A stretch of DNA of 64,000 nt from Scolanthus callimorphus (GCA_033964015.1 CM066913.1:26872790-26936789), one strand, 5' to 3'; numbered from the stretch's first letter, positions 46,459-57,594 are shown. The notes: generated from the sequence alone by a model not told the origin. Made by a program: numbers and translations.

Positions 46459-49151
46459 ATGCAAAGTGGAAGTGACTTTCAAGATTTTAAGTTTGATTTT
46501 ACCGGCGAGAATGCTGAGAATGGTGAAAAAAAATAAGTGAAAACGAAGAGCCGAAAGAGAAGAGACAGCGTTTTGCCGAAGTCGGCAGTGACGAAGCTGG
46601 CAAAATTTTACAGCAAGCCCAGTCGAAAAGCACAAAATACAACACAAAGTGGGCTATATCAGTTGTTGAAGGTAATTGCTAAATTATTATACATTTTATA
46701 TGAAGACAAGAACACACTTGAAATATTATCGGCAAGTCGATGCCGCACGTTTTGCACGAAACTTTAGCGTAATTCAGTTGTTTTTCTAATTAAGCTTAAT
46801 AAATTAAATTATTTCTGCTTTGAAAACCTAAATGTTTAAGTTTTTGAATGGCCTGCAAAAGTGCAAAAAACGAGCATGGAATCCAAAAATGTCTTGGCGA
46901 GATGACGAACGCGGAGCTTGACGAGACACTGATGAAATTTTACCTGGAAGCCAGAAACAAGCAAGGCGAGAACTATGGCCGTTCAACCCTGATAAGCCTT
47001 CGGTATGCCATCGAGAGGTACCTCAATGATCCACCGTTGCAAAGAGGGATAAAAATTGTGAAGAATGATGCATTTGCAAACTCCAACCGAGTTTTAGACG
47101 CCAAGCTAAAGGTCCTTAAGCAAGGGCAAGAAAATACCAAACACAAACCAGCGATCGAGAAGGGAGATATGACAAAGCTCAAAACAAGTCAGATACTCCT
47201 ACCTTCAACTCCCCTGGGGCTTCTAAGGAACGTCTGGTTCCACACCACTCTTTATTGGTGCAGGAGAGGAAGAGAGGGCCAGAGGTAGCTTAAGAAAACC
47301 AGCTTTGAGTTTGCTACCGACGCTGACGGGCGAAACTACGCTAGGATGTGTCACGACGAAGCGTCGAAAAACCATCCTGGGGGCGTAGTAGATCCCGCAA
47401 GTTTTGAAAAGCTTGCTAGGATGTACGAGACATCCCATCCAACAGACGGATATACTGCTTTACGACTCTACATCTCCAAGATGAATCCATAGAACGGAGC
47501 ATTTTTCAAATATTCAAAACGCAACTGGCAGCCCAGCGACCCAGTGTGGTTTGAAGATCGTCCGCTCGGTGTAAACAAACTGGCCGGGATGATGAAAGAG
47601 CTAAGCACGGCCGCCTCTCTTTCTCAGATTTACACAAATCACTGTGTTCGAGCAACCAGCAACGGCTGGTCTCCAGATCTCCGGCCATCGCAATGAATCG
47701 AGCCTCAAGAGCTATCACAGTAGACCAAGCTCAAATCAGCTCCGTCAATACAGCGATGTTCTTTCCATCGGCCTCGAGGGAAATGAAGTTCCAGCTCGTC
47801 AAATCCCCAGAGAGATACAGATCCATGGCAGCTCAACCCAGACCAGCAACAGAGTTAAGGTGGCGTACACTTATTCAAAGGCAAAACAACATGACGTTTT
47901 AGACACCGAGTTTAGTTATAAAACGTTCCCCGATTATTGCCATTTTTTGCCAATCAATAAAACAACTATTCCGCTTTCTCCTTGGTATCATTTTCTTTGT
48001 ATAAATTTAACCGATTTCCTGAAATCAGTGAATGGACAAAGTGGGGTAAAATTGAACATGGCCTCCTATTTCTATAAAAAGATGGCTAAGTCACACGTTT
48101 TTGGTTTTCAACAGACAGCACTAGTACCCTTTTATGTGCCTGTGAAAGCAAATCGGAATCGAGTTCTTGGCAGGCGCGCGATGACTTTGACTAAATCTAG
48201 ATGGCTCAGATGCTTACATTTAAAGAGCCCGTGTCAGCCACTCCTTTGTTATTGTTTTCGTTGGATATTAGAAGACGAATTTCGTTTAGAAATCTCTTAA
48301 TAAACATCTAAGAACAAAGTTTCAGATTTAATTTACCAAATTCAATCGAGAACATTGCTCTATATTCTTTAAATCAGCCGATGGAAATGGATGCTTTTTC
48401 CGACTTGGTATGTTGCTATGCTGTCAAAATGGCGGCTGACACAGGCTCTTTAATGCAGGACGCAATATTGGGGTTATATCTAGACATGAGCTTGTACTCT
48501 TCTTATCTTACCTGGCACTTGAAAGCTTGATTGCCAAGGAACTTCTTGCAAGGAAGTACGCTAACTGAATGCCGTCCAGTACAAAGTTCTAATAGCTTGA
48601 ATGGAGGGTTTTGTTTCACTTCTGAACTGAAATTATGCATCCTCTATTCCTTTGCTTAATTTCCAACTTTTCAGCTGAGATTTTCCTTTCCTGTTTTCTG
48701 ACAGTATTAATAGAATAGATGTACTTTCGCCTTACAGAATTTTAGTGAATAACTCCAATACGGCGTCGAGAAATAAGCGAAGGCCATTGGGCCTCAAACT
48801 TCATTCTGAACTAAACTCAAAGCAAAGCAAAAATGCATCGCTTTGACTTAATGCAACATTGCGTTTTTATAGAAATAGGAGGCCATATTTAATTTTACCC
48901 CACTTTGTCCATTCACTGATTTCAGGAAATCGGTTAAATTTATTCAAAGAAAAGGATACCAAGTAGAAAGCCGAATAGTTGTTTTATTGATCGGCAAAAA
49001 AATGGCAATAATCGGGGAACGTTTTATAACTAAACTCGGTGTCTAAAATTTCATGTTGTTTTGCCGTTGAATAGGTGTACGCCACCTTAATCGGGACGAA
49101 ATGTTCTCTGGTTGCACTATCCAGAATATGCAAATCAATTTCCATCATTGA
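46459..49151 (+). pseudogene. Crypton tyrosine-recombinase (KIAA1958/DUF3504-like), broken
   Basis: Exon 1 (46459-46671, frameshift in an A run near 46530) ends GAAG|GTAATT. It carries EKRQRFAEVGSDEAG. Exon 2 (about 46840 on) reads LDETLMKFYLEARN, TLISLRYAIERYLNDPP, TPLGLLRNVWFHTTLYWCRR (catalytic Arg region), FEFATDADGRNY, in-frame TAG at 47490-47492, NWQPSDPVWFEDRPLG, YTNHCVRAT (HxxR motif), frameshift near 47650, SGHRNESSLKSY (GH-R and catalytic Tyr) and RPSSNQLRQYSDVLS. A foldback (47859-49086) then interrupts it. After the insert, the frame continues DEMFSGCTIQNMQINFHH to TGA at 49149-49151. Several lesions make it non-functional, but all catalytic signatures are still readable. Confidence 0.85.
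47859..49086. mobile_element. 1228-bp TTAA foldback inserted in the Crypton ORF
   Basis: GGTGGCGTACACTTATTCAA at the left, inverted at the right, with arms of about 220 bp (47859-48078 and 48868-49086). TTAA on both sides (47855-47858 and 49087-49090). Removing it and one TTAA leaves the Crypton reading frame uninterrupted. The ORF running into it from the left (47644-48300) is fused sequence, not a gene. A partial relative lies at 4789. Confidence 0.9.
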
Positions 49152-49491
49152 GCTTAACTGTGAACACAAGGTCATGACCTGAACCGAACTCGACCAGTTC
49201 TTTGCCTGAACGTTTCTTGGATTGTTGTTTATCCTGTCTCTTCTGAAAACTTAGTTAGTTTTCATGTAATTTTATCCATTTTGGTTAAAGATCGGGCTAT
49301 ATTTGTTGTTTTGAAGGCAAAACTTTCTCTTGTTTTGAACTCGCTATCGTCTGTGTGGACTCGCGAATGGAAGTGAAATTCGCTTGCACAACGTGACGCG
49401 CCAATGTGATTACCATAATGTAAGGAGAATTCAGATTTTGATAATAAAGTTTTCCCCTCTTTTATTTCGCGCGTGTGTACGTTGTTTTCTA
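49152..49491. other. MAP3K1 intron, nothing recognised
   Basis: No coding or repeat structure stands out. Confidence 0.5.
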
Positions 49492-49681
49492 AAAGCAATA
49501 AAAGTACTTTCCGAGTGCTCTCTGGTTTCTTACAAACACTCGGGGAATGTTGGGAGAACTGATAAAATCTTGATAGACACTCGCCTCCGGCTCGTGTCTT
49601 TCAAGTTTTTATCAGTTCTCCCAACATCCCCCTCGTGTTTGTAAGAAACCAGAGAGCACGCGGAAAGTACTTTTATTGCTT
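49492..49681. mobile_element. 190-bp palindromic MITE in MAP3K1 intron
   Basis: AAGCAATAAAAGTACTTTCC at the left and its complement at the right, with arms of about 80 bp reaching GTTGGGAGAACTGATAAAA. It ends about 140 bp before the C-lobe exon. Confidence 0.9.
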
Positions 49682-49821
49682 AAATAAAGTTTGTAAAAAT
49701 TTTGTAAGATGTAACTGTATAAGGCATTTGTATGTAGTGTGTGTATAATGTAAAATTTTGTAAAAAATCAATAAAAAAATTCATTTCAACGGGACCTTTT
49801 TTGCTTGTTTCGTTATTTAAG

Positions 49822-49953
49822 GTTCTGCGTGGTGAAAGTTACGGGCGGAGCTGTGACGTATGGAGTGTCGGGTGTGTACTTATTGAGATGGCCACAGGAA
49901 GACCGCCATGGAATGCTCATGAGCACTCTAACCACCTCGCACTTATATTCAAG
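49822..49953 (+). CDS. MAP3K1: MAP3K1 exon: kinase C-lobe (F-helix)
   Basis: 44 codons, phase 0/0, between CGTTATTTAAG and [39 protein letters not shown] carries the DVWS F-helix aspartate. NHLALIFK follows. It is separated from the previous exon by an 8.9-kb intron holding two foldbacks, two LINE fragments and a Crypton pseudogene. Confidence 0.95.
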
Positions 49954-50284
49954 GTGAGTCTGAAGGTTACAGAACGTCTTCGGGATACATCAAAGTTTAC
50001 GACCTTCGCGAAATTATGCCCTTTTGACTAAAAACGCCACGATAATAAAAACTAATACACGCCTTTTCGGCTCGTGGTGTTTATGCCATAGATCACTACA
50101 AGCCTCACGGTTACTAATACTATAAATGAAATGGGGTCCAAATCCGAACTTTTTGAGTGTAGCGAATCATCAGCCGGATGGGTTCCTCGTTAATTGTGTT
50201 TTTTTCACATAGCAGCTTGATCATCTTGTAGTATGGTCTGGTTGCCATTGGAAAGCGACCGATTCGTTGGAAGCGTAACGTTTT

Positions 50285-50400
50285 AGACAGATAGATAGAT
50301 AGACAGACAGATAGATAGATAGATAGATAGATAGACAGACAGATAGATAGATAGACAAATATATAGACGGACGGACGGATGGATAGATAGATAGATATGA
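50285..50400. repeat. (GATA/GACA)n microsatellite
   Basis: Interrupted GATA, GACA and GGAC units over about 115 bp. Confidence 0.9.
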
Positions 50401-51335
50401 TATAGATATCTTTATTTCTGAATGAATTGCAGTGTAGACTGAATAGCTACATTCAGGGTCAGCATGAATAATGATAATAGCAATAATAATCGTTTATGAC
50501 TCCATCTTCCAATAAACTTTATAAATAAGCAGTGTGAATGCAGCAGCAAGCTCCGTTCGCAGGCAAGATCAATGTGGAATTTAAATGGCTATGTGCCCGT
50601 AGAGAGCACAAAGCCGGTTTTAATCAACATAACCACTTAAGAATACAAATATGAATATCTTTAAAGAAGCTTGCCCTGCGAAGGTGAGGGCAATAAACCG
50701 CCAAAGCCTGCTGACGAAGCTGGCCGCCCCACCCTGCTGCTGGACACTGCCTCTTTCCCCCAAGAAAAAAGTATCTACGGCAAAACCAACTTTCCGCACA
50801 AGAAACGGCATAAAGGATTGCTGCGCCTGCATGCAACCCTCTTGAAGAACTAAACACCCTTTAGATAAGGTACTCGTATGTACTCTTTAAGTAATCGTCA
50901 ATGCAAGAACTAGGCAAACCTCCATTGTTCTACGGCATTGAAGGTTCCCCACGTAGGATATGTCCTATTTTTTACCACAGAAATTTACCATGACTAGTAA
51001 CATAATAAAAGTGAAAAACTGATAGATTTCCACTTGCTTTGAGAAAATATTGCAACAAAAAGTCCCTAGACCAATCACATTACAGAAAAACAAAGGAGTG
51101 AGAATCAGCATTTTACGGTAGGTTCCCCACATACAAAGTCTTTTAAAATTCCATATCCTGTTTGTGAGTACCACATGTGCTTATATATCCCTTCAACTCC
51201 TCAGACAAGTTTTTCTAGCATAGTGAATTTACTGATTTTCTTGTCTAAGCCAATAAAATTGCCTATATTTTCAATAGAAATTAATTGCATTACAGCATGC
51301 TTTGCCGTTGGCTTGCCTAGTTCTTATAGGGACCA
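50401..51335. other. MAP3K1 intron; no gene recognised
   Basis: A short inverted pair AAGAACTAGGCAA (about 50905) and TTGCCTAGTTCTT (about 51313) brackets the 3' flank of the DIRS element and may be part of its terminal repeats. GGTTCCCCACRTA occurs at 50944 and 51121. Mixed-frame ORFs at 50620-50857 are not recognised. Confidence 0.4.
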
Positions 51336-53373
51336 TTACTTAAATGCTTCTGACTTCCAACGGCCTAATATACGTATCTGAGCAACAGACATACCTTGCT
51401 CTGCAGCATGAGAGGCCGCTCCAATACGAAAACTATGTCCCTTAAATAGATGGAGAATCTGACTAACGGGGACTTTTGAAGAAACTATGAACTCTCCAAC
51501 TCTAAGGAAACCGCAAAAGGCTATGAGGCACATGGCTTTAAATAATGCTGTCTGGTAAGCGCTTGTTGAAATGGATTGTGCAGAGTTAATAATCTGCTTC
51601 AATATAGGTAAAGTAATGGGGAACCTAGAATCTGGTTGGTGGCCAAGTTTTGAATACCCTTTTAACATTTCAATAACAAAACCAGATTTGGTTGGGTCAG
51701 TAAAGCCTGCTAAACGGTGGTAATACCCAAGCACGGATACATAAGTTGATGATGCATACTGGTGCTTATAGAGGTACGCAATGTAAAGGGCTAACAGCAG
51801 GTATGATAGGAAGCTGAATCTCCGCAAGGGGGCCAAATAATGCCTGGTAAAACTGTGCATAAAGCGTCCACCCTCTTCGATATGTGGACTCAGACGAGAT
51901 TTGCAAGCTAGCGGAGAGAAGCTTCATAACTATGGTAGATAGTTCTGCAGAAGCAGTTGAATCGGAATGGGGGTTGGCTGCTGATCGAACGAAACCGGGG
52001 CCAAGCGATGGAAGCGGGATATCTGTAAACGAGAATCAGCAGCTCGTTAAACACTCCCGGTACATGACGGACCTTAAAAGAATGTTGTACCGAAGGCAAA
52101 CCAACAGCAGTTTTCTGACATAAAACAAAAGCTCTTTATCTCTAGCGGTACATCGGTTGATGACATGAACAAGAGCTATATTGTCTGTATAGAAGATAAT
52201 GCAACAATTAGCCATGGAAGACCCCCTTAACTCAATTGGGTAAAACTCTAATGTGGCAATGTTTTTGCCTTACCACTCTTGGGGCCAAGAACCATAGCAC
52301 CAGTGCTTGCCAAAAATACCCCAAAAACCCAATGACCCTGAAGAGTCTGTACATATGCTCAAGGATTCACTTGACACCAATCTGTCATCCAAAAAAGAGG
52401 ATCGGCCATTATAAGAATGGAAAAAATATTTCCAAGTTTGTAAATCTTGATCTCTTGGGTAAGCTTAGCCTTGTGATGAGGTTTCTTGAGTCCGATGGTA
52501 ATATGAATAGTACGTCGAAGAAAAGCCCGCCCTGGAACTACAACAGTACAGGCAAATAATATGTTCAATATGCCAATGAAGCTTTGTAATTCCTTCAGAG
52601 TGGCCTTCTTGCGAGTGAGGAAATGGTCAATAATAAAGCTCCTGCACTTGACCAGTTTGTCCTCCGGTAACCGAGAAACAAAGTTGATGGTGTCACGCTC
52701 AACCATTTCATGCCAAGAAGATTATAATCGTCAGGGTTGATTGGAATTATGCGGAAGGCATTCTTGATATCAGTTTTCGCCAAATAGCAACCACTACCTG
52801 CCCTTTTAGTGAAGGTTATTGCATCATCAATTCTAGCGTAATGGACGTTAGAATGCTTTTGCTCAATATGATCATTAACTGAAGAACCCTTGGGAAATGA
52901 AAGGTGATGAATAATACGAAATTCCCCGGGAGTTTTCTTAGGAATAATACAGCGGAGAAACCCTAAAGTTCGGGAGCGGTGGCTTAAGGAAAGGGCCAAC
53001 AATTCTACCAGCTGTTAGCTCTTTGTTCAACTTAGACAACTTCCGGATTTGAACGAGCCGATAAGAGATTCTGTGCCTCAAATGCCTCCTTTTTACCGTC
53101 AAAATTAATGGCAAAACCTTTTGAAAAACCATTAACAAGAGTTTCAACTTTATCACTGAAATAACCTGATAGCAAATCATAGAGCTTATTATTCAGCACA
53201 TCGATGCACTCCCCAAATATGGTCATTGGAACGCCAATAGCTGTCTTCTGTACATGACATATATCCTGCGATATCCGTCGGTTGAGGGAAATATGATGTG
53301 TTGAGCTCGTATTTAATACGGAAAAGTAAATCATTTCTGGGATTTTTTGTGCTATCGAAGTGCTGAATAATAA

Positions 53374-53478
53374 AACCATTATCCTGCTCGATTTTTGGAG
53401 AATATCGTCTGATTTAGCCAACTCGGGACTGCGTATAGTATCAGACGATATTCTACGCAATCTCGCAGGATAATGGTT
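53374..53478. repeat. Structured spacer hairpin between DIRS gag and pol
   Basis: AACCATTATCCTGC at one end and its complement at the other. An inner stem ATATCGTCTGAT / ATCAGACGATAT is also present. It starts directly after the gag stop codon. The same hairpin with the same flanks is present in the DIRS fragment at 61736. Confidence 0.8.
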
Positions 53479-54254
53479 AATTATTTACCCGGACGGGCGT
53501 TGGCAGCTGTGTCGCCCCTAGCTTGGGATACCGGCGGCCGACAATCTGGGTCCAGCTGGCAAATTTCCCTACCCTGATTTGTGGGGACGAAAATGACACT
53601 TGGACATGGGATGGGTGCCTTTGCATGATGTGCAAATATGGCTGTAATTGCATTTGCCCTCACATGGTATCCCTTTGTGAAACTTAAAGCAAAACCCATT
53701 AGGAACACCGTATTTTGGTTCAGGTCTCCCCCAGCTGACCCCTTCGGGCGTTAGGATGGGTGACAAGGAAGCCAGAATTCCCAGTGAATAGCCTCCAATG
53801 GGTGAGAAGCAGCATGGGTTTGTCTCTGGTATCGGTAGTTTTCATCGTACAACTTCCAATTTGCCCCTCTGAAAGCTAAATCATGAATAGTGTCTGTGTA
53901 TTTCATCAGAGCTGGGCTTCTTGGGGATACTTCTCTGTGTATATAGACACAAAGATCCTAAAAGCTGCTGTCCAAGCTTCGATCGAGCGAATCTGCTTGG
54001 GTTTGGTCCTTTCCTCAAATATTAATGCAGGATTGTCTGGAGCACCTTGAAAGCCAGTAACATTAAGCTGATACTGAACAGCCTGTGGAACCTGAGTAAC
54101 GAGGAGCAAACCCAAGTTGATATACTCATTGATCCAAATTTTTTGCTTCAGACTGCACTGGATTCTCTGACACTATCATTTAACTGGCTTTCTTGTCTAG
54201 AAGTGCCTGGCTCTGAACTGCTAGCCACTTGCACCTGCAAAGTGGGCTCAGCTG

Positions 54255-54599
54255 GGGCGCTTTCCATTTGACCAAAAATCCCGGAATTTTCGGTTAGAAG
54301 TCAAATGGAAAGCGCCAAACCCGGGAAAAAATTTCGAAATTTTCGGACAACCTCTTGAGCTTACCCCAAACGTGGGAATTTTTGGAGAACTCGGAATTTC
54401 CGGGAATTTGTCCCTTTCCATTTGATTTCTGACCGAAATTCCCGGAAATTCCGGGTCAAATGGAAAGCGGTGCAGAACGTTCTCGGACTTTCGTCCAATC
54501 GTGGCTGTTCTCGTGAATTGCCGGATTGAGACCTTTCCATTTGACTCAGAGAACTACTGGGAATTCAAACCGGGATTTTTTGCTAAATGGAAAGCGCCC
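54255..54599. mobile_element. 345-bp MITE inside DIRS gag
   Basis: GGGCGCTTTCCATTTG at the left and CAAATGGAAAGCGCCC-like at the right (AAATGGAAAGCGCCC), with CTG on both sides (54252-54254 and 54600-54602). The CTTTCCATTTGA word recurs four more times inside in both orientations. The 3-bp duplication would suit Harbinger-type, tentatively. Confidence 0.75.
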
Positions 54600-55038
54600 C
54601 TGGTCTTGCAACTGGCACTTCAACAGAATTGGTAGGTAGACCTTGGCCTTCAACGCAGAAAGAACAGCGACAGTGACATCTTTGATGATTTGCTGGCGAT
54701 CATTGGGTGCTGCACTTGGTTCTGCAATGGTGTTGCATTCAGAGTGGTATCATCAACTGGTGCCACTGGATTCGGTGCAGTATCATGGACTCGTACCGTT
54801 TTCCTTCGTGCTTCAGAAGTTATCGCTGAGCCGGCATTACAGGGTCTTTTTACTCTGGTACTTTTTTACTGGTACTTTTTCGTGGCATGCTGAGAAATCT
54901 CCAATGCAAGAAAACATACGAAGTATGGTCACAGGTTTTAAATACAGCAAGGAATTATTTACACAGTAAAGGATTTCGAATTTGATCGTCACAATGAGAT
55001 TTTAGGTTGGGCAGGGTTGACTGGCTAACACACACACG

Positions 55039-55538
55039 TGTTGCCGACAACAATTGTCAATCCCATAACTGCCCTTGAAATTTGTACCACTGCCAGGTTC
55101 TATCAAGAAGAGGCGAGAGTCATGTTAGTGCAAGGAAGATGTTAAACCATAAGGCATTCTACAAAAGTAGAAACACTGCCAACAAATGCTTCCCACAACT
55201 GCACTTTAAATAAAATTTAACATGCCAGTACTATGCACTCAGCATACACCTTGATGCCGAAAACAATTGTCAATCCCATAACTGCCCTTGAAATTTGTAC
55301 CACTGCCAGGTTCTATCATGTTGCCGACAACAATTGTCAATCCCATAACTGCCCTTGAAATTTGTACCACTGCCAGGTTCTATCAAGAAGAGGCGAGAGT
55401 CATGTTAGTGCAAGGAAGATATTAAACCATAAGGCATTCTACAAAAGTAGAAACACTGCCAACAAATGCTTCCCACAACTGCACTTTAAATAAAATTTAA
55501 CATGCCAGTACTGTGCACTCAGCATACACCTTGATGCC
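55039..55538. repeat. Direct repeats next to the DIRS 5' end
   Basis: A 220-bp unit at 55039-55258 is repeated almost exactly at 55319-55538. A 60-bp partial copy (55259-55318) lies between. It may represent the repeated terminal region of the DIRS element. Confidence 0.9.
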
Positions 55539-56146
55539 TTGGCTAATGATATGATTTGCTAACCATAGCAACACAGAAGGGGATAACAACTGACATACAC
55601 AAACACAAAATCACAACAACAAAATGAAAATTTGAACTACAGTTACAATCATAATTGTACTAGCAACCAATACACAAAGAGGAGCTGTGGAAATGTCACA
55701 GGTTAGGGAGCAAGAAAACCCAATTATCTCCCCCTAGAGGGGGGTCTCAATGATTGTAAAATGGGAAATTCACTCATCCCTATTTTCGCGCCATTTCTGG
55801 GCAAATCCCGGTATTACTAATTATATTATCATAAATCGGCATTTGTCCGATAAAGGCATAAAATTCCATTTGCTGCAAATGGAGTTTTTATCTTAATATT
55901 TAAATGTGACAAAATCGCCACAGCGCTTTGTTGTGGGCATATCTTTAATAACATTGGCGCTTCCTGATCTGAGAGCATACCCATGGTAGTTAAGGGAGGT
56001 AACTTGGCTTAGTACTGAGCGGCGTGAGCGAAGTGTTTGCGGTCTACACTCAAATGCATATAGCGATAAGTTTCCGTTCCCACTGATAAACGCAAGTTGT
56101 GCGAAACAGTCCCCGGAAATGGAAAAATTCAGTGTATTTTTATGAC
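55539..56146. other. MAP3K1 intron, nothing recognised
   Basis: AT-rich; a 171-codon minus-strand ORF at 55893-56408 reaches into the following repeat and has no recognisable domain. Confidence 0.4.
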
Positions 56147-56455
56147 AGTGTGCCCTGGCCAAACGAAACGCAAGCTCACACAAGTCGACACAAGTTGTGA
56201 CTTTCACTTTCACTTGCGTTGAGGTGGCCAAGAGAGTTTCAAGTTTTGATACAAGTTGAGTGTTTTGCTCCTTTGCGCGCGCTGATGACGCCATGATCAC
56301 CCCACTTTCGAACACAAAGCGCGCGGTGGTCAAACGAGACGCACGCTGCATGAAAATTTGTTCGAAGTAGACGCAGGCGAACACAAGTCGTCGCAAGTTG
56401 GTGGCCAAACGGTTCGCAAGTCAATGCAAGTACCGAAACTTGCGTTAACTTGCGT
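56147..56455. repeat. Probable MITE remnant with ACTTGCG/CACAAGT words
   Basis: CCTGGCCAAACGAAACGCAAG at the left and GGTGGCCAAACGGTTCGCAAG nearer the right, with many ACTTG(C/T)G and CACAAGT words in both orientations. It ends about 25 bp before the last MAP3K1 exon. Confidence 0.5.
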
Positions 56456-56480
56456 TCATTCTAATCTTTTTTCTTTTCAG

Positions 56481-56627
56481 ATTGCGTGCGCTACCGCCCC
56501 ACCCGAGATCCCCGAACACCTAAATCCCGCAATACGTGACGTAGTGTTACGGTGCCTCGAGGCCAAGCCAAAGGAACGCGCACCCGCCTTAGATCTCCTA
56601 AGGCATCCACTGTTTACCAAAATGTAA
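56481..56627 (+). CDS. MAP3K1: MAP3K1 terminal exon (kinase C-terminus, stop)
   Basis: The acceptor TTTTCTTTTCAG is strong. 48 codons plus TAA. It encodes IPEHLNPAIRDVVLRCLE with the RD...RCL kinase subdomain XI pattern, the KPKERAPALDLLRHPLF tail and stop TAA at 56625-56627. The protein ends a few residues after the kinase domain, as in other MEKK1 proteins. The preceding 6.5-kb intron contains a DIRS element in the opposite orientation. Confidence 0.95.
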   Translation: MACATAPPEIPEHLNPAIRDVVLRCLEAKPKERAPALDLLRHPLFTKM

Positions 56628-56819
56628 ATAGCCGTATATCAATAGGGTTTATATAGGGTTTTTATTTCAATATAGTTGGGGTGCGAATTTTGTTACAGTA
56701 CGGCTCTTTATCAGCGTGTTACGAGTGTCAAGATCCTCTATCCAGCGTTGTTGAACATGATATCAAACGACATTTCCTAGTACCTGGGTAGCGTGACCCA
56801 CGCTTTTGAAACGGGTCAT

Positions 56820-56856
56820 AATATATAGATTAAGGCACTGCCTAAAAGCGGAGCTC
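56820..56856. repeat. Solo stem-loop motif in MAP3K1 3' flank
   Basis: AAGGCACTGCCTAAAAGCGG follows ATATATAGATT. This is the same motif as at 14249, 15055 and 16081. Confidence 0.75.
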
Positions 56857-56922
56857 AAGGTTTATAAACATATATTTTGTAATCTGATATAACAACCTCA
56901 ATAACTGCATCCGATTTTGTGA

Positions 56923-56958
56923 AAGCTTGATAACCTATTTATATAGGTTATCAAGCTT
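56923..56958. terminator. Perfect hairpin in MAP3K1 3' region
   Basis: AAGCTTGATAACCTAT pairs with ATAGGTTATCAAGCTT around 4 bases. It lies 34 bp upstream of the candidate AATAAA. A role in 3'-end structure is possible but unproven; it may simply be repeat-derived. Confidence 0.4.
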
Positions 56959-56991
56959 ATAGATATTTATAAATACTTTTTAGATCTTCCT

Positions 56992-56997
56992 AATAAA
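56992..56997 (+). promoter_or_regulatory. Candidate polyadenylation signal of MAP3K1
   Basis: First clear AATAAA downstream of the stop, about 365 bases away. Not proven; the intervening sequence includes repeat motifs. Confidence 0.3.
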
Positions 56998-57594
56998 ATT
57001 GTAAAGAAGTATAGTGATAGAAAGCAGAGTGTTTTATGTATTTCATTTTTGTTGTCACGATTTGTTATTTTAATAATATTAAAAGGATTCACTAGTAAGC
57101 TCCTGATTACTAAACTGACATAATATTAATATTCTTACTAGCCTCCTAGGTTTAGCTTGTAAGAAGAACTAAGAACTAAGAAAGTAATAAAAAGTCAACA
57201 TCAAAAATACCTGCCTCGTACCCAGGCGCAAACGAACCGCTCCCAATATGCATTGCGCGCTCGCTACTAGAACACTCGCAAGAGGGTTTTCTCTCTGTTT
57301 GTACTAAATAGAGACGCCTAGGGACGAGGCAGCAAAAATACTGTAAAACATATGGGGAAAAAAACTGAAATTAATATATAGAGAAAATAGTAAACGATTT
57401 TCATTGAGGTAACCAGGCCGCTCATTGTCTCGGTCGTGTGGGATTAAGTTATGGGAAATGGGTTGACCTCGGATCGAGCAGCCTACAGCTTCACTATGTA
57501 TCTGCCAAAGACCTAATTTGCCCAATGACCCTTCCAAAAGGGTACCTTTTCCCAAAACTCAGAAAAACCCTTCCCTTTAACAGTTAAGGGCAGT

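Larger units (their letters stand above)
51336..54895 (-). mobile_element. DIRS-type retrotransposon, decayed
   Basis: Minus strand, 5' to 3'. Gag: start near 54895, RSIEAWTAAFRIFVSIY, then in another frame NWKLYDENYRYQRQTHAASH and a zinc-finger block (CFKFHKGIPCEGKCNYSHIC, CTSCKGTHPMSKC), ending at a stop near 53480. Pol: KEAFEAQNLLSARSNPEVV, IVGPFLKPPLPNFRVSPL, PKKTPGEFRIIHHLSFPKGS, YLAKTDIKNAFRIIPINPDD then a deletion after GMKW, then LPEDKLVKCRSFI, LKELQSFIGILN, VVPGRAFLRRTI. RNase H tail: RHVPGVFNEL and ADSRLQISRFHRLAP. Tyrosine recombinase: FKAMCLIAFCGFLRVGEF, GHSFRIGAASHAAEQGMS (HxxR), IRILGRWKSEAFK then TAA. Gag-RT-RH-YR order defines DIRS. Frameshifts and the missing RT palm show it is dead. 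Confidence 0.9.

Noticed and set aside
47644..48300. 218-codon ORF as one gene
   Set aside because: It is a chimera: the first part is the tail of the Crypton recombinase, the rest is foldback sequence.
55893..56408. 171-codon minus-strand ORF before the last MAP3K1 exon
   Set aside because: It runs through a repeat made of ACTTGCG/CACAAGT words; no recognisable domain.
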